Shown here: in pieces, positions 1-7,561 of the stretch
How the letters are laid out: every line of letters begins with the position of its first letter
Numbering within the stretch: the first letter of the stretch is position 1
Source: an uncultured Trueperaceae bacterium
Lineage (GTDB): Bacteria; Deinococcota; Deinococci; Deinococcales; Trueperaceae
Length of the DNA: 14,945 nt
Direction: 5' to 3'
Assembly: GCA_937911855.1 (NCBI GenBank)
Contig: CALDPK010000117.1
Location: 1 to 14,945, forward strand
The notes under the pieces: model-generated
The model's database searches: none
What the model was told of the DNA's origin: nothing
What the model saw: only the letters and a program-made list of their open reading frames with translations
Translations under genes and position numbers: made by a program

Positions 1-132
1 CAGGGCATCCAGCCCATCGCCTCCGACACCACCTCCGCCACCGACACAGTGACCCGGCTCCACTACCGGGAGGTACCCGCCTGGCGTTTCCTGCTGCCGG
101 GGCAGGACGGGCAGGTCGGTCAGGTCCACTGA
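1..132 (+). CDS. C-terminal tail of an unidentified protein (partial, runs off left edge)
   Basis: Frame 1 is open from the first base to a TGA at 130-132 and gives 43 residues ending in GQVGQVH. Almost every codon ends in G or C, as in the strongly coding genes nearby, which supports a real gene tail. I do not recognise the family. The visible part is hydrophilic, has one short aromatic stretch (around YREVPAWRFLLP), and shows no membrane segment or catalytic motif. It converges on the E2 gene, leaving 46 bp between the stop codons with no clear terminator. The minus strand here is also largely open, so a minus-strand gene is a less likely alternative. Confidence 0.55.
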   Translation, partial: QGIQPIASDTTSATDTVTRLHYREVPAWRFLLPGQDGQVGQVH

Positions 133-178
133 CTGATGTTACCGCCCGAAGGAGCGTGTTCCCGTAGCCGGAACGGCC

Positions 179-1513
179 TCAGCGCATCTCGAGCATCAGT
201 CGCTCGGGCTCTTCGAGCAGGCTGATCACGTAGCTGGTGAAGCGGGCTGCTTCGGCCCCGTCCACCAGGCGGTGATCGAACGACAGGCTCAGGTACAGCA
301 TGTCGGCCGGCGCGATCGAGTCGTCGGGCATCACTTTCGGGCGGCGCCTGATGGAATGCACGCCGAGGATGGCGGCCTCGGGCACGTTGATTATCGGGAA
401 CGAGAACAGGCCGCCCACCGAACCGATGTTGGTTATCGAGAAGGTGCCGCCCTGCAGTTCGTCGGGCTGCAGGTTGCCGCTGCGGGCGCGTTCAGCCACG
501 TCCTGGATGCTTTCAGCCAGTTCGAACAGGTCGAGCTGGTCGACGTTGCGGATTACTGGGACCATCAGTCCGCGTTCGGTCGAGACGGCCATGGTCATGT
601 TCCAGTAATCCTTGTGGACGATCTCGCCGGCGGCCTCATCAAGGCTGGTGTTCAGCATGGGGAAACGTTTCAGCCCGGCTACGACTGCCTTCATGATGAA
701 CGGCAGGTAGGACAGCTTCCCGCCGCGTTCCGCGACGAACGGCTTCAGTTTCGCGCGCAGTTTCACCAGTTCGCTGACGTCTGCCTCGTCCACGTGCAGG
801 GCGCGGACGGTGTGCAGGTGACTGGCGACCATCTGCTGGCTGGTAAGGCGGCGGATTCCGCGCAGTTTCTCGCGGGTCTCGCGCTCCTCGAAACCGGCGG
901 GCGTGTGGTACTGGACCGGTGCGGGCAGGCCGCTGCCGGCTGCAGGTGCCGGGGTTGCGCCCTGTTCGACGTCGCTCACGCGGATGCGGCCGTTGGGGCC
1001 GCTGCCGTGGAGTTCCTCGATGTCGATGCCCAGCTCGCGGGCGAGGCGGCGCGCGGCCGGCACGGCCAGGACGCGTCCGTACGGGCCGGTTGCAGCCTGC
1101 CGCTTCGGCGCGGACTTCGTGGCCGCTGCGGGACGGCTGACCTGAACCGCTGCGCCAGTCGACCTGTCCTCGGTCGGCTTGAACAGGTCGGGGCCGCCTT
1201 CGATTTCCTCGGCTACTGCTTCTGCCGGGGAGTCGGGTTCTTCCTCGCGGGTCGGAGCGGCTTTGTCGCTGCCGCCGCTTTCGTCGATGAGTGCGATGGT
1301 GGCGCCTACGTCAACCACGTCGCCTTCACCGGCCAGGTGCTTGCTGACCACACCGGCCACGGTGCTGGTCAGCTCGACCGTTGCCTTGTCGCTCATCACT
1401 TCTACGATCGCCTGGTCGACGGCTATCGGCTCGCCTTCCTGCACGAGCCACTGCACGATCTCGCCTTCGACAACGGATTCCGCCAGTTTGGGCAGTTTGA
1501 ATTCAGTAGCCAC
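179..1513 (-). CDS. bkdB: Dihydrolipoamide acyltransferase (E2) of branched-chain 2-oxoacid dehydrogenase
   Basis: E2 core of the complex: it takes the acyl group from E1 on a swinging lipoyl arm and passes it to CoA. In the 444 residues, an N-terminal lipoyl domain (about 1-77) carries the lipoylated lysine K43 in the SDKA turn. An Ala/Pro/acid-rich linker follows, then a peripheral-subunit-binding domain (about 147-183). The catalytic acyltransferase domain (about 213-440) ends in SFDHRLVDG, with active-site H414 and D418. There is a single lipoyl domain, which is usual for branched-chain E2. The start is a GTG at 1511-1513; a GAGGT Shine-Dalgarno site lies 5 nt upstream and overlaps the E1 beta stop codon, so translation is probably coupled. 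It is the last gene of the operon, and no E3 (lipoamide dehydrogenase) follows. Substrate preference is inferred from the E1 partners; a pyruvate or broad-range 2-oxoacid role is possible. Confidence 0.93.
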   Translation of the reverse strand: MATEFKLPKLAESVVEGEIVQWLVQEGEPIAVDQAIVEVMSDKATVELTSTVAGVVSKHLAGEGDVVDVGATIALIDESGGSDKAAPTREEEPDSPAEAVAEEIEGGPDLFKPTEDRSTGAAVQVSRPAAATKSAPKRQAATGPYGRVLAVPAARRLARELGIDIEELHGSGPNGRIRVSDVEQGATPAPAAGSGLPAPVQYHTPAGFEERETREKLRGIRRLTSQQMVASHLHTVRALHVDEADVSELVKLRAKLKPFVAERGGKLSYLPFIMKAVVAGLKRFPMLNTSLDEAAGEIVHKDYWNMTMAVSTERGLMVPVIRNVDQLDLFELAESIQDVAERARSGNLQPDELQGGTFSITNIGSVGGLFSFPIINVPEAAILGVHSIRRRPKVMPDDSIAPADMLYLSLSFDHRLVDGAEAARFTSYVISLLEEPERLMLEMR

Positions 1514-1518
1514 CAGAT

Positions 1519-1523
1519 ACCTC
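1519..1523 (-). promoter_or_regulatory. Ribosome binding site of the E2 gene, overlapping the E1 beta stop
   Basis: On the minus strand the end of E1 beta reads TGAGGTATCTG followed by GTG. The GAGGT core shares bases with the TGA stop and lies 5 nt before the GTG. This fixes the GTG as the E2 start, because no ATG with a comparable site exists nearby. Confidence 0.7.
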
Positions 1524-2499
1524 AGTAATCCAGTGCCTTCTGCACTGCGCGAAGGATGCGGTCGGGGCCAGGAAGGTACTCGCGGTCCTGGGCGTACGGG
1601 TAGGGGATGTCGTAACCGGTCACCCGCAGGGGCGGGGCCAGCAGGCTGTCCAGCACTTCCTCGGCGATGGTCGCGCCGACTTCGGCCATGAAGCCGGCGG
1701 TGTGGGTCTCCTCGGACACCAGCACCACCCGGCCAACGCGCGCGACCTCGTTCAGGACGGTCTCGGTGTCCCAGGGCAGCAGCGAGCGCAGGTCGATGAC
1801 CATGGTGCTGATGCCCTGCTCGTTCAGCTGTTCGCCTGCCTTGACGGTCTCGGCCATGCTGGCGCCGTAAGAGATAAGGATGACGTCGTCGCCGTGAGTG
1901 CGGATGCTGGCCTTGCCGAATTCGATGAGGCTGTCGTCACCTGCGGGGATCTCCTGGCGACCGGCGCGGTACAGGCGCTTGGGTTCCATGAACACGACCG
2001 GGTCCTCATCGCGGATGGCGGTGCGCAGCATGCCGCGGGCGTCCGCGGGCGTCGACGGGTAGACCACCTTCAGCCCCGGCGTGTGCACGAAGTGCGCTTC
2101 CGGGTTCTGCGAGTGGTGATGCCCGCCGGCCACGCCGCCGCCTGCGGGCATGCGGACGACCATCGGCGCCGTGAACTGGCCACCAGAGCGGTAGCGCAGC
2201 TTGGCGGCCTGGGAGACGAGCTGATCGAAGCCGGGGAAAACGTAATCGGAGAACTGGATCTCGGCCACCGGCCGCAGGCCGTGGGCGGCCATGCCGACCG
2301 CTGCGCCGATGATCGCCGCCTCGGACAGTGGTGAGTCGATCACGCGGTCGGGGCCGTACTTGTTGAACAGGTTCTCGGTCGCCAGGAACACGCCGCCGCG
2401 CTTGCCTACGTCCTGCCCCAGCACCACTACCCGTTCGTCACGGGCCATTTCCTCGTCGAGCGTGCGCGCGACGGTCTGCACATATGTCTGCATGGTCAT
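1522..2499 (-). CDS. bkdA2: Branched-chain 2-oxoacid dehydrogenase E1 component, beta subunit
   Basis: Beta half of the thiamine-diphosphate-dependent E1 that decarboxylates 2-oxoisovalerate and related branched oxoacids. The 325 residues match the usual length of about 325. The transketolase pyrimidine-binding domain fills the N-terminal half, with the conserved glutamate that activates the cofactor at E60 in SPLSEAAIIG. The GGHHHSQNPEA loop (126-135) contains the conserved HS pair seen in branched-chain E1 beta, and the EPKRLYR motif also favours the branched-chain type over pyruvate dehydrogenase. The C-terminal transketolase domain includes LLPWDTETV and EETH. The frame stays open into the E1 alpha coding region, so an automatic start at 2607 would be too long. 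The ATG at 2497-2499, one base after the E1 alpha stop (TGACATG), gives the conserved N-terminus; a second ATG two codons on is possible. Confidence 0.93.
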   Translation of the reverse strand: MTMQTYVQTVARTLDEEMARDERVVVLGQDVGKRGGVFLATENLFNKYGPDRVIDSPLSEAAIIGAAVGMAAHGLRPVAEIQFSDYVFPGFDQLVSQAAKLRYRSGGQFTAPMVVRMPAGGGVAGGHHHSQNPEAHFVHTPGLKVVYPSTPADARGMLRTAIRDEDPVVFMEPKRLYRAGRQEIPAGDDSLIEFGKASIRTHGDDVILISYGASMAETVKAGEQLNEQGISTMVIDLRSLLPWDTETVLNEVARVGRVVLVSEETHTAGFMAEVGATIAEEVLDSLLAPPLRVTGYDIPYPYAQDREYLPGPDRILRAVQKALDY

Positions 2500-2500
2500 G

Positions 2501-3607
2501 TCAGTTCCGGTGCTTCTGCCAGTCGGCCTTCTGCCGGGCCAGGTTGGGGAGCATGTCCTCGGTGACGTCGTCGAACATCCACTCCTCGGGCACGCGGCCG
2601 GCGTCACGGTTGAGCTGCGCGGCTTCCGTTATCTCGGCTTCGATTTCGGCGCGCATCTGTTCTTCCTCGGCTTCGTTCCACAGGCCGCGCCGGGCCAGGA
2701 ACTTCTGGTAGCGGATGATGGGATCGCGCTTGCGCCACGCTTCGACCTCGGCCTTGGGCCGGTAGACGGAATCGTCGTCGTCGGAGCTGTGGGCGCCGTA
2801 GCGGTACACCTGCATCTCGACCAGGCTGGGCCCGACGCCGTCACGCGCGCGTTTCACCGCGTCGCGCATCACGAAGTAGCTGGCGAGCACGTCCATGCCG
2901 TCGACCAGGTAGCCGGGCATGCCGTAGGCGTGCGCCTTGAGGGCGATGTTTTCGCTGGCGGTCTGGTGGTGGTAATCAGCGGAGATTGCGTAACGGTTGT
3001 TCTGGCATACGAACACTGCCGGGGCGCCCTGGACGCCTGCGAAGTTGATGCCCGCGTGGAAGTCGCCTTCGCTGGTTGCGCCGTCACCGAAGGTGGTCAC
3101 GACCACCTGGCCGGTGCCCTGCAGTTTCATGCTGATGGCTGCGCCGGCTGCCGGCGGGATGTGCGAGGCGATGGGCGAGGCCACCGTGAATGCGTTCAGT
3201 TCCTTCGAGCCGGGGTGGGCGGGCATCTGTCTGCCGCGCGCCGGGTCCAGGGTGCTGGCCATCATCTGGGCGAGCAGTTCCTTGAGCGGCACGCCCATGG
3301 CGATCATGAGGGCGGTGTCACGGTAATAAGGGAATAGCCAGTCGAATGCCGGCCTGAAGGAATGGGCGATGCCGATCTGGGCGGCTTCGTGGCCGCTGCT
3401 GGGTGCAGTGAAAGTGGTGGCGCCCTGGAAGCGCAGCTTCATCAGGCGCTCGTCAAGAAGGCGCCCCATGAGCATGTCCCGGTAGAAGCGTCGTAGAAGA
3501 CTTTCGTCGAGGTCCAGCTCGAACTGTCCCGTCCACTCCCCGCTTTCTGAAACCAGTGAAATCGGCTTGTCGCTGAACGGCTGGAAACTTGGTGCTTCCT
3601 TTATCAT
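2501..3607 (-). CDS. bkdA1: Branched-chain 2-oxoacid dehydrogenase E1 component, alpha subunit
   Basis: Alpha half of E1, binding the diphosphate end of thiamine diphosphate and carrying the decarboxylation site with E1 beta. In 368 residues the cofactor motif runs from GDG (174-176) to NN (203-204). The loop YRYGAHSSDDDDSVYR (268-283) corresponds to the loop that is phosphorylated in the animal enzyme and is ordered by cofactor binding; the SS-DDDD pattern fits the branched-chain type. First gene of a three-gene minus-strand operon. The ATG at 3605-3607 follows AGGAGGT at a 5-nt spacing, so the start is firm. In Deinococcota this complex probably supplies branched acyl-CoA primers for iso/anteiso fatty acids as well as degrading valine, leucine and isoleucine; that role is inferred from the family. 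Confidence 0.94.
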   Translation of the reverse strand: MIKEAPSFQPFSDKPISLVSESGEWTGQFELDLDESLLRRFYRDMLMGRLLDERLMKLRFQGATTFTAPSSGHEAAQIGIAHSFRPAFDWLFPYYRDTALMIAMGVPLKELLAQMMASTLDPARGRQMPAHPGSKELNAFTVASPIASHIPPAAGAAISMKLQGTGQVVVTTFGDGATSEGDFHAGINFAGVQGAPAVFVCQNNRYAISADYHHQTASENIALKAHAYGMPGYLVDGMDVLASYFVMRDAVKRARDGVGPSLVEMQVYRYGAHSSDDDDSVYRPKAEVEAWRKRDPIIRYQKFLARRGLWNEAEEEQMRAEIEAEITEAAQLNRDAGRVPEEWMFDDVTEDMLPNLARQKADWQKHRN

Positions 3608-3612
3608 TCAGG

Positions 3613-3619
3613 ACCTCCT
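3613..3619 (-). promoter_or_regulatory. Strong Shine-Dalgarno site of the E1 alpha gene
   Basis: The minus strand reads AGGAGGT, a full match to the anti-16S core, 5 nt before the ATG of E1 alpha. It contrasts with several other genes here that have no Shine-Dalgarno site. Confidence 0.75.
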
Positions 3620-3631
3620 AGTCAGTTCTGC

Positions 3632-3677
3632 CATGCAGGTGTCCCCCGTCAGTGGGGCGTGAGAATGCGCCTGCATG
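3632..3677 (-). promoter_or_regulatory. Inverted repeat / stem-loop in the leader of the 2-oxoacid dehydrogenase operon
   Basis: CATGCAGG at 3632-3639 is exactly complementary to CCTGCATG at 3670-3677, giving an 8-bp outer stem. Inside it CCCC (3643-3647) and GGGG (3654-3657) can form a second stem around a small loop. The element lies between a possible -10 box (3692-3697) and the E1 alpha Shine-Dalgarno site, so it would be in the transcript leader. It may be an operator or an RNA control element; it matches no riboswitch family I recognise. Confidence 0.4.
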
Positions 3678-3691
3678 ACCAATACGCGGCC

Positions 3692-3697
3692 AGTTTA
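3692..3697 (-). promoter_or_regulatory. Possible extended -10 box for the 2-oxoacid dehydrogenase operon
   Basis: The minus strand reads TGC followed by TAAACT, an extended -10 pattern (TGn plus four of six consensus bases). No good -35 box lies 16-18 bp upstream. Transcription would begin near 3685, giving a leader of about 78 nt. Confidence 0.35.
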
Positions 3698-3746
3698 GCA
3701 CCCGGTCTGGCGGCACTGAGTAAGGGGGCACCCGCTGAAAAGTAGA

Positions 3747-3761
3747 CAGGTACAACACCTG
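3747..3761. repeat. Palindrome CAGGT-N5-ACCTG in the divergent bkd/mgtC region
   Basis: CAGGTACAACACCTG is a perfect inverted repeat with 5-bp arms. Its right half extends to ACACCTGC (3755-3762), the reverse complement of GCAGGTGT at 3635-3642, and GCGCCTGC at 3667-3674 is a further related box. Repeated copies between two divergent genes suggest binding sites for a dimeric regulator. Confidence 0.4.
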
Positions 3762-3811
3762 CGGATGACACAGATTCCCGGGCTTCAGGCGCCGGAAGTG
3801 CGGCTGCACTG

Positions 3812-3817
3812 TAGAAT
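3812..3817 (+). promoter_or_regulatory. -10 box directly upstream of the MgtC-family gene (leaderless type)
   Basis: TAGAAT, five of six consensus bases, is followed by 8 nt and then the ATG at 3826. No Shine-Dalgarno sequence fits between them. Transcription would begin at or within a base or two of the ATG, as in the leaderless promoters described in Deinococcus. Confidence 0.55.
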
Positions 3818-3825
3818 GACCGCTC

Positions 3826-5136
3826 ATGGACTTCGCTTTCCCCGATTACGGCTCCCTCACGGCCATCTGGTCGGTACTGCTGGCTGCTTTGCTGGGCTTC
3901 CTGATCGGTCTGGAACGCGAACGCAAGAGGGAAACCCAGGGCTCGATATTCGCGGGCATCAGGACCTTCCCGATAATCGCGGTGTTCGGAGCCATCATCG
4001 GGCAGATGAGCGTCGGCTTCGGACCGTCGATTCTCGTGGCCGGCCTGCTGGCCACGACCGTCATGGCAGCCCTCTCCTACTGGCGCGAGTCAGCCGGGGA
4101 GAAGATCGGCGGCACCACCGGGTTCACGGTGCTGGTCACCTTCGGGCTGGGGGCGTTCACCTCACTCAGCTTCGTCGGAGCTGCCCTGGCCGGCGCCATC
4201 GTCGTCACCGGCCTGCTGTCGATGCGCAAGGAACTGCGCGACCTGTCGCACACCGTCACGCAGCAGGACCTGTTCGCGGTCGTGCAGTTCGCGGCGGTGA
4301 GCCTGATCGTGCTGCCGCTCGTTCCCGACGAACCGTTCGGCCCCTGGGGCGTGTGGAACCCGCGCACGATCTGGCTTCAGGTGGTGCTCATCTCGGGCAT
4401 CTCGTTCGTCGGTTACCTGTCGATGAAGCTGGCCGGTCCGCGACGCGGTGCAACCCTGTCGGGCATCCTGGGCGGCTTCGCTTCCTCGACCGCAGTGGTC
4501 CTGACTTTCAGCCGCCGCTCGAAAGAGATTCCTCAGCTGTCTGGCACATTCGTGTTCGGCGCCCTGGCCGGGTCCGCTGCAGGCATCATCCGGGTGTTCG
4601 TGATCATCCTGGTGGTCGAACCCCGGCTGGCCGCGGCCGCTTTGATCCCGCTGGCCACCATCCTTACCGTCTGCGCCCTGGGGGCGCTGCTCAGCCGGCT
4701 GCGGGCGCGCGAGACCGATACTGAAGGCATCACGGTCAGCAACCCGTTCGAGCTGCGCACGGCCCTCGAGTTCGCGCTGCTGTTCGCGGTCATCCTGCTC
4801 GTCACGCGGGCGGCGGGCGAGTTCTTCGGCACCGGCGGCATCTACGTCGCCAGCCTCCTGGGCGGTCTGGTGCGGCCTGACGCCGTGGCGCTGTCACTGA
4901 CCGGCTCCACCTTCGAGGCCATCGACCTGCACGTCGCAGTTCGCGCCGTGACCATGGCCATAGGCATCAACAGCCTGTTCAAGGCAGCGGTCGGCGCGAC
5001 CCTCGGCAGCCCGGCGTTCCGGCGCGGGATCATGGTGACGATGGTGGCTGCCGCGGTGTTGGGTGTGGCCGTCTCATGGCTGGTGCCGCCCCTGGAATTC
5101 CAGTGGCCCGAGCTCGCCACTGAAGCAGATTCCTGA
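3826..5136 (+). CDS. MgtC/SapB family membrane protein with C-terminal DUF4010 domain
   Basis: Integral membrane protein of 436 residues. The N-terminal part (about 13-145) is the MgtC/SapB region with the signature GFLIGLERERKRE followed by GIRTFPIIAVFG (about 24-56) and several hydrophobic helices. From about residue 175 to the C-terminus lies a second multi-helix block of the DUF4010 type. The long MgtC-DUF4010 proteins are a common bacterial family of unknown function; short MgtC proteins are linked to survival at low magnesium and to inhibition of ATP synthase, but that cannot be carried over here. The ATG at 3826 is chosen because a -10 box lies 8 nt upstream and the first helix starts soon after. 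It is divergent from the 2-oxoacid dehydrogenase operon and transcribed alone. Confidence 0.88.
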   Translation: MDFAFPDYGSLTAIWSVLLAALLGFLIGLERERKRETQGSIFAGIRTFPIIAVFGAIIGQMSVGFGPSILVAGLLATTVMAALSYWRESAGEKIGGTTGFTVLVTFGLGAFTSLSFVGAALAGAIVVTGLLSMRKELRDLSHTVTQQDLFAVVQFAAVSLIVLPLVPDEPFGPWGVWNPRTIWLQVVLISGISFVGYLSMKLAGPRRGATLSGILGGFASSTAVVLTFSRRSKEIPQLSGTFVFGALAGSAAGIIRVFVIILVVEPRLAAAALIPLATILTVCALGALLSRLRARETDTEGITVSNPFELRTALEFALLFAVILLVTRAAGEFFGTGGIYVASLLGGLVRPDAVALSLTGSTFEAIDLHVAVRAVTMAIGINSLFKAAVGATLGSPAFRRGIMVTMVAAAVLGVAVSWLVPPLEFQWPELATEADS

Positions 5137-5177
5137 GGCGCGGCCCGCAGGCCCCGCTGTTGTTGGTACACTGATTT

Positions 5178-5233
5178 CAACTGTTGCTGTCGGCTGATTG
5201 AGTTGACAAACCCGTGACCCCGTATGAACGGGC
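5178..5233 (+). promoter_or_regulatory. Promoter/leader region of citrate synthase with two inverted repeats
   Basis: TTGACA, a perfect -35 hexamer, is at 5204-5209, but the nearest -10-like sequence (TATGAA at 5224-5229) is only 14 bp away, so the promoter call is weak. TCAACT (5178-5183) and AGTTGA (5202-5207) form a 6-bp inverted repeat whose right arm overlaps the -35 box. CCCGT-ATGA-ACGGG (5220-5233) is a small perfect hairpin. These could be operator or leader elements. Confidence 0.3.
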
Positions 5234-5283
5234 TCATCTGCTTTTGGATACAGGAGCGGCCCAGGCCGCCTTGTGCAAAATAC

Positions 5284-5288
5284 GGAGG
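5284..5288 (+). promoter_or_regulatory. Shine-Dalgarno site deciding the citrate synthase start
   Basis: GGAGG lies 4 nt before the ATG at 5293. The frame is open upstream to another ATG at 5224, but those extra 23 residues do not resemble the family and that start has no ribosome binding site. Confidence 0.65.
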
Positions 5289-5292
5289 ACTG

Positions 5293-6441
5293 ATGGATCA
5301 GATTCAGCGCGGACTCGTGGGCGTGAAGATTGACACGTCCAGTATCTGCCATATCGATGGTGAAAAAGGCGAGCTGATTTACCGCGGTTACGACATCCGC
5401 GAACTCGCTGACCACGCTACGTTCGAGGAAGTCATCTACCTGCTCTGGCACGGCGACCTGCCTGACCGGCAGCAGCTGGAGGAGTTCAACAGGCGGTTGC
5501 GTGAGTTCATGGTGGTCCCGCCCGAGCTCGACGTGCTGCGGAACCTGGCCGGCAAGGGCCTGAGGCCCATGAACTCGCTGCGCACGGCCGTTTCGCTGAT
5601 GGGCATGAACGACCGGGAGTCGGATGATTACTCGCACGACAACCTGTACCGCATCGGCCTGCGGCTGACTGTGCAGATGCCGGCTCTCGTGGCTGCGGTG
5701 GTGCGCCTGCGTGACGGGCTGGAGCCGGTCGCTCCCGACCCGGAGCTGTCGCTGGCAGCCAACTTCCTGTACATGCTGACGGGCGAGAAGCCTTCGGATG
5801 CCGCCGTGCGCGTCATGGACGTGGCCCTGGTACTTCATGCCGAGCACGGTGCCAACGCGAGTACCTTCGTGGCGCGCGCGACCGCTTCCACGCTGACTGA
5901 CGCGTACAGCGCGATCACGGCTGCGATCGGTTCGCTCAAGGGACCGTTGCATGGTGGGGCCAACACCGCGGTGATGGAGACGCTCGAGTCGCTCGGTGGA
6001 GTCGGGGACGTGGAGAAGTACGTGCTTGACAAGCTGGCTGAGCCGAAGGGCCGCGTGATGGGCTTCGGTCACCGGGTGTACCGCGTGCTGGACCCGCGCG
6101 CGAACGTGCTGCGCGACGTTGCCGAGAAACTGGCTGCTGAACACGAGGATCCTGATTCCCGGCGTTACTTCGAGATGAGTGTCGAGATGGAGCGCGTCAT
6201 GGATCAGGAGATGGAGAAGAAGGGCCGGCAGGTGAAGCCGAACGTCGATTTCTATTCGGCGAGCGTTTACCGCATGCTGGGCTTCCCCACTGACATGTTC
6301 ACGCCGATCTTCGCTGCTGCGCGGGTGCCGGGCTGGCTGGCGCACCTGTTCGAGCAGTACGCCGACAACGTGCTCCTGCGTCCGCAGCTGGTGTACGACG
6401 GCCAGCGTGACCGGAAGTTCGTTCCGGTAGACGAACGCTGA
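5293..6441 (+). CDS. gltA: Citrate synthase
   Basis: Condenses acetyl-CoA with oxaloacetate to citrate at the entry of the TCA cycle, in the cytoplasm. From the ATG at 5293 the protein has 382 residues, the short form typical of Thermus/Deinococcus and archaeal enzymes rather than the longer NADH-sensitive E. coli form. The catalytic triad is visible: H220 in GPLHGGAN, H260 in GFGHRVY and D319 in VDFYSAS. The N-terminal GLVGVKIDTSSICHIDGEKG and YRGYDIREL segments are also characteristic. Enzymes of this size group overlap with 2-methylcitrate synthase, and without prp genes nearby citrate synthase is preferred. Monocistronic; converges on the radical SAM gene with 9 bp between stop codons. 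Confidence 0.92.
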   Translation: MDQIQRGLVGVKIDTSSICHIDGEKGELIYRGYDIRELADHATFEEVIYLLWHGDLPDRQQLEEFNRRLREFMVVPPELDVLRNLAGKGLRPMNSLRTAVSLMGMNDRESDDYSHDNLYRIGLRLTVQMPALVAAVVRLRDGLEPVAPDPELSLAANFLYMLTGEKPSDAAVRVMDVALVLHAEHGANASTFVARATASTLTDAYSAITAAIGSLKGPLHGGANTAVMETLESLGGVGDVEKYVLDKLAEPKGRVMGFGHRVYRVLDPRANVLRDVAEKLAAEHEDPDSRRYFEMSVEMERVMDQEMEKKGRQVKPNVDFYSASVYRMLGFPTDMFTPIFAAARVPGWLAHLFEQYADNVLLRPQLVYDGQRDRKFVPVDER

Positions 6442-6450
6442 TCTGATTTC

Positions 6451-7521
6451 TCAGTCGAACAGGCCGGGCTGCTGCGAGCTGCCCGGCACCTGAAACAGGT
6501 CGGTACGGCTGTCGTCCTGAACGGGACGCCGCTCGAGCCCGTAAGTCTTGCGCCACAGCCGGAACAGGTCGCGGATCTGCTGGCTGTACGGGCCTGAGCC
6601 ACCCATCCGGCGGCTGAAGTCGCTGCTGCTCAGCCTGCCTTCGCGCATCTCGCGGACGCGGCCAAGCACCTTGCCGGCGCGGTCCGGGAAGTGTTCCTGC
6701 AGCCAGGCACCGAACACGTCGCTGACTGCCCCCGGCAGGCGCAGCACCGTGTAGCTGGCGCTGCGGGCCCCGGCGCTGGCCGCTTCGCGGAGTATGTCGG
6801 GGATCTCGTGGTCGTTGAGCGCCGGGATGAGTGGCGCCACGTTCACATGAACTGGAATGCCGGCGTCCGCGAGCTTCTCGACCGCCTGCAGCCGCCGCGC
6901 ACCCGTGGACGTGCGCGGTTCCAGTATCCGGCGCAGTGATTCATCGAGGGTTGTGATCGACAGGGTGACGGTGACCAGGCCCAGTTCGGCCAGCGGGGCG
7001 AGCACGTCGATGTCGCGCGTGACCAGGTGGTTCTTGGTGATCACCCCGACCGGGTTGCGGAAGCGCAGCAGTACCTGCAGGCAGGCGCGGGTTATCTGCA
7101 GGTGCCGTTCGACCGGCTGGTACGGGTCCGTCACTCCCGAGAGCATCAGCAGCTGCGGCTGCCAGGATTTCTTCCTGAGTTCGGCTTCGAGCAGTTCAGC
7201 CGCGTTCTCCTTGACCAGGATCAGCTGCTCGAAGTCCAGCCCGGCTGACAGGCCAAGGTACTCGTGGGTGGGTCGGGCGTAGCAGTAGCTGCAGCCGTGC
7301 TCGCAGCCGCGGTACGGGTTCAGTGAGCGGTCGAAGGGAATGTCCGGGCTGGTGTTGCTGCTGATGACGCTGCGGCTGCTGTCCCGCACGAAGCGCGTGC
7401 GCGGCGCGACAGATTCCTCGTACTTCTCGGCGTGATCCAGTTCGTCACGGTCAGGCTCGAACTTCAGCTCCGAGAAGCGGGATTCCGGGTTGATCAGCGA
7501 ACCACGGGCAGGCAGGGACAT
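6451..7521 (-). CDS. PA0069/Rv2578c-family radical SAM protein (SplB-like)
   Basis: Cytoplasmic radical SAM enzyme of 356 residues. The 4Fe-4S site is the CX3CX2C motif C73, C77, C80 in RGCEHGCSYCYARPTHEY. LMLSGVTDPYQPVE and the later VTLSITTLDE strand belong to the barrel core. The overall pattern matches the PA0069/Rv2578c family, distantly related to spore photoproduct lyase; the substrate is not known. The C-terminus ends in QQPGLFD, which resembles the QxxLF motif by which bacterial proteins bind the DNA sliding clamp, so a DNA-repair role is possible but inferred. The start at 7521 is supported by a perfect TATAAT only 6 nt upstream, implying a leaderless transcript. Divergent from purA. 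Confidence 0.85.
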   Translation of the reverse strand: MSLPARGSLINPESRFSELKFEPDRDELDHAEKYEESVAPRTRFVRDSSRSVISSNTSPDIPFDRSLNPYRGCEHGCSYCYARPTHEYLGLSAGLDFEQLILVKENAAELLEAELRKKSWQPQLLMLSGVTDPYQPVERHLQITRACLQVLLRFRNPVGVITKNHLVTRDIDVLAPLAELGLVTVTLSITTLDESLRRILEPRTSTGARRLQAVEKLADAGIPVHVNVAPLIPALNDHEIPDILREAASAGARSASYTVLRLPGAVSDVFGAWLQEHFPDRAGKVLGRVREMREGRLSSSDFSRRMGGSGPYSQQIRDLFRLWRKTYGLERRPVQDDSRTDLFQVPGSSQQPGLFD

Positions 7522-7527
7522 ACCTTA

Positions 7528-7533
7528 ATTATA
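7528..7533 (-). promoter_or_regulatory. Consensus -10 box directly upstream of the radical SAM gene (leaderless type)
   Basis: The minus strand reads TATAAT, a perfect hexamer, then TAAGGT, then the ATG. The AAGG next to the ATG is too close to act as a Shine-Dalgarno site. No recognisable -35 box lies 16-18 bp upstream. Confidence 0.65.
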
Positions 7534-7561
7534 CAGGTATTCGGCCAGGCGGTGGGCATTG

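Noticed and set aside
272..1528. 418-codon plus-strand open frame opposite the E2 gene
   Set aside because: It is the exact antisense of a well-recognised E2 and has a composition rich in H, R, G and A with no family motif. High-GC genes commonly keep such frames open.
3765..4724. 319-codon plus-strand frame overlapping the MgtC gene
   Set aside because: Arg/Gly/Pro/His-rich frame-shifted reading of the MgtC-DUF4010 gene, which shows clear membrane helices in its own frame.
5140..5165. GC-rich hairpin after the MgtC gene as an intrinsic terminator
   Set aside because: GGCC-CGCA-GGCC forms only a 4-bp stem and the following TGTTGTTGG is not a T-run, so it is too weak to call.
5074..6345. 423-codon minus-strand open frame across citrate synthase
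   Set aside because: Antisense to citrate synthase, whose catalytic residues are all in place; the His/Gln/Arg-rich product has no recognisable domain.
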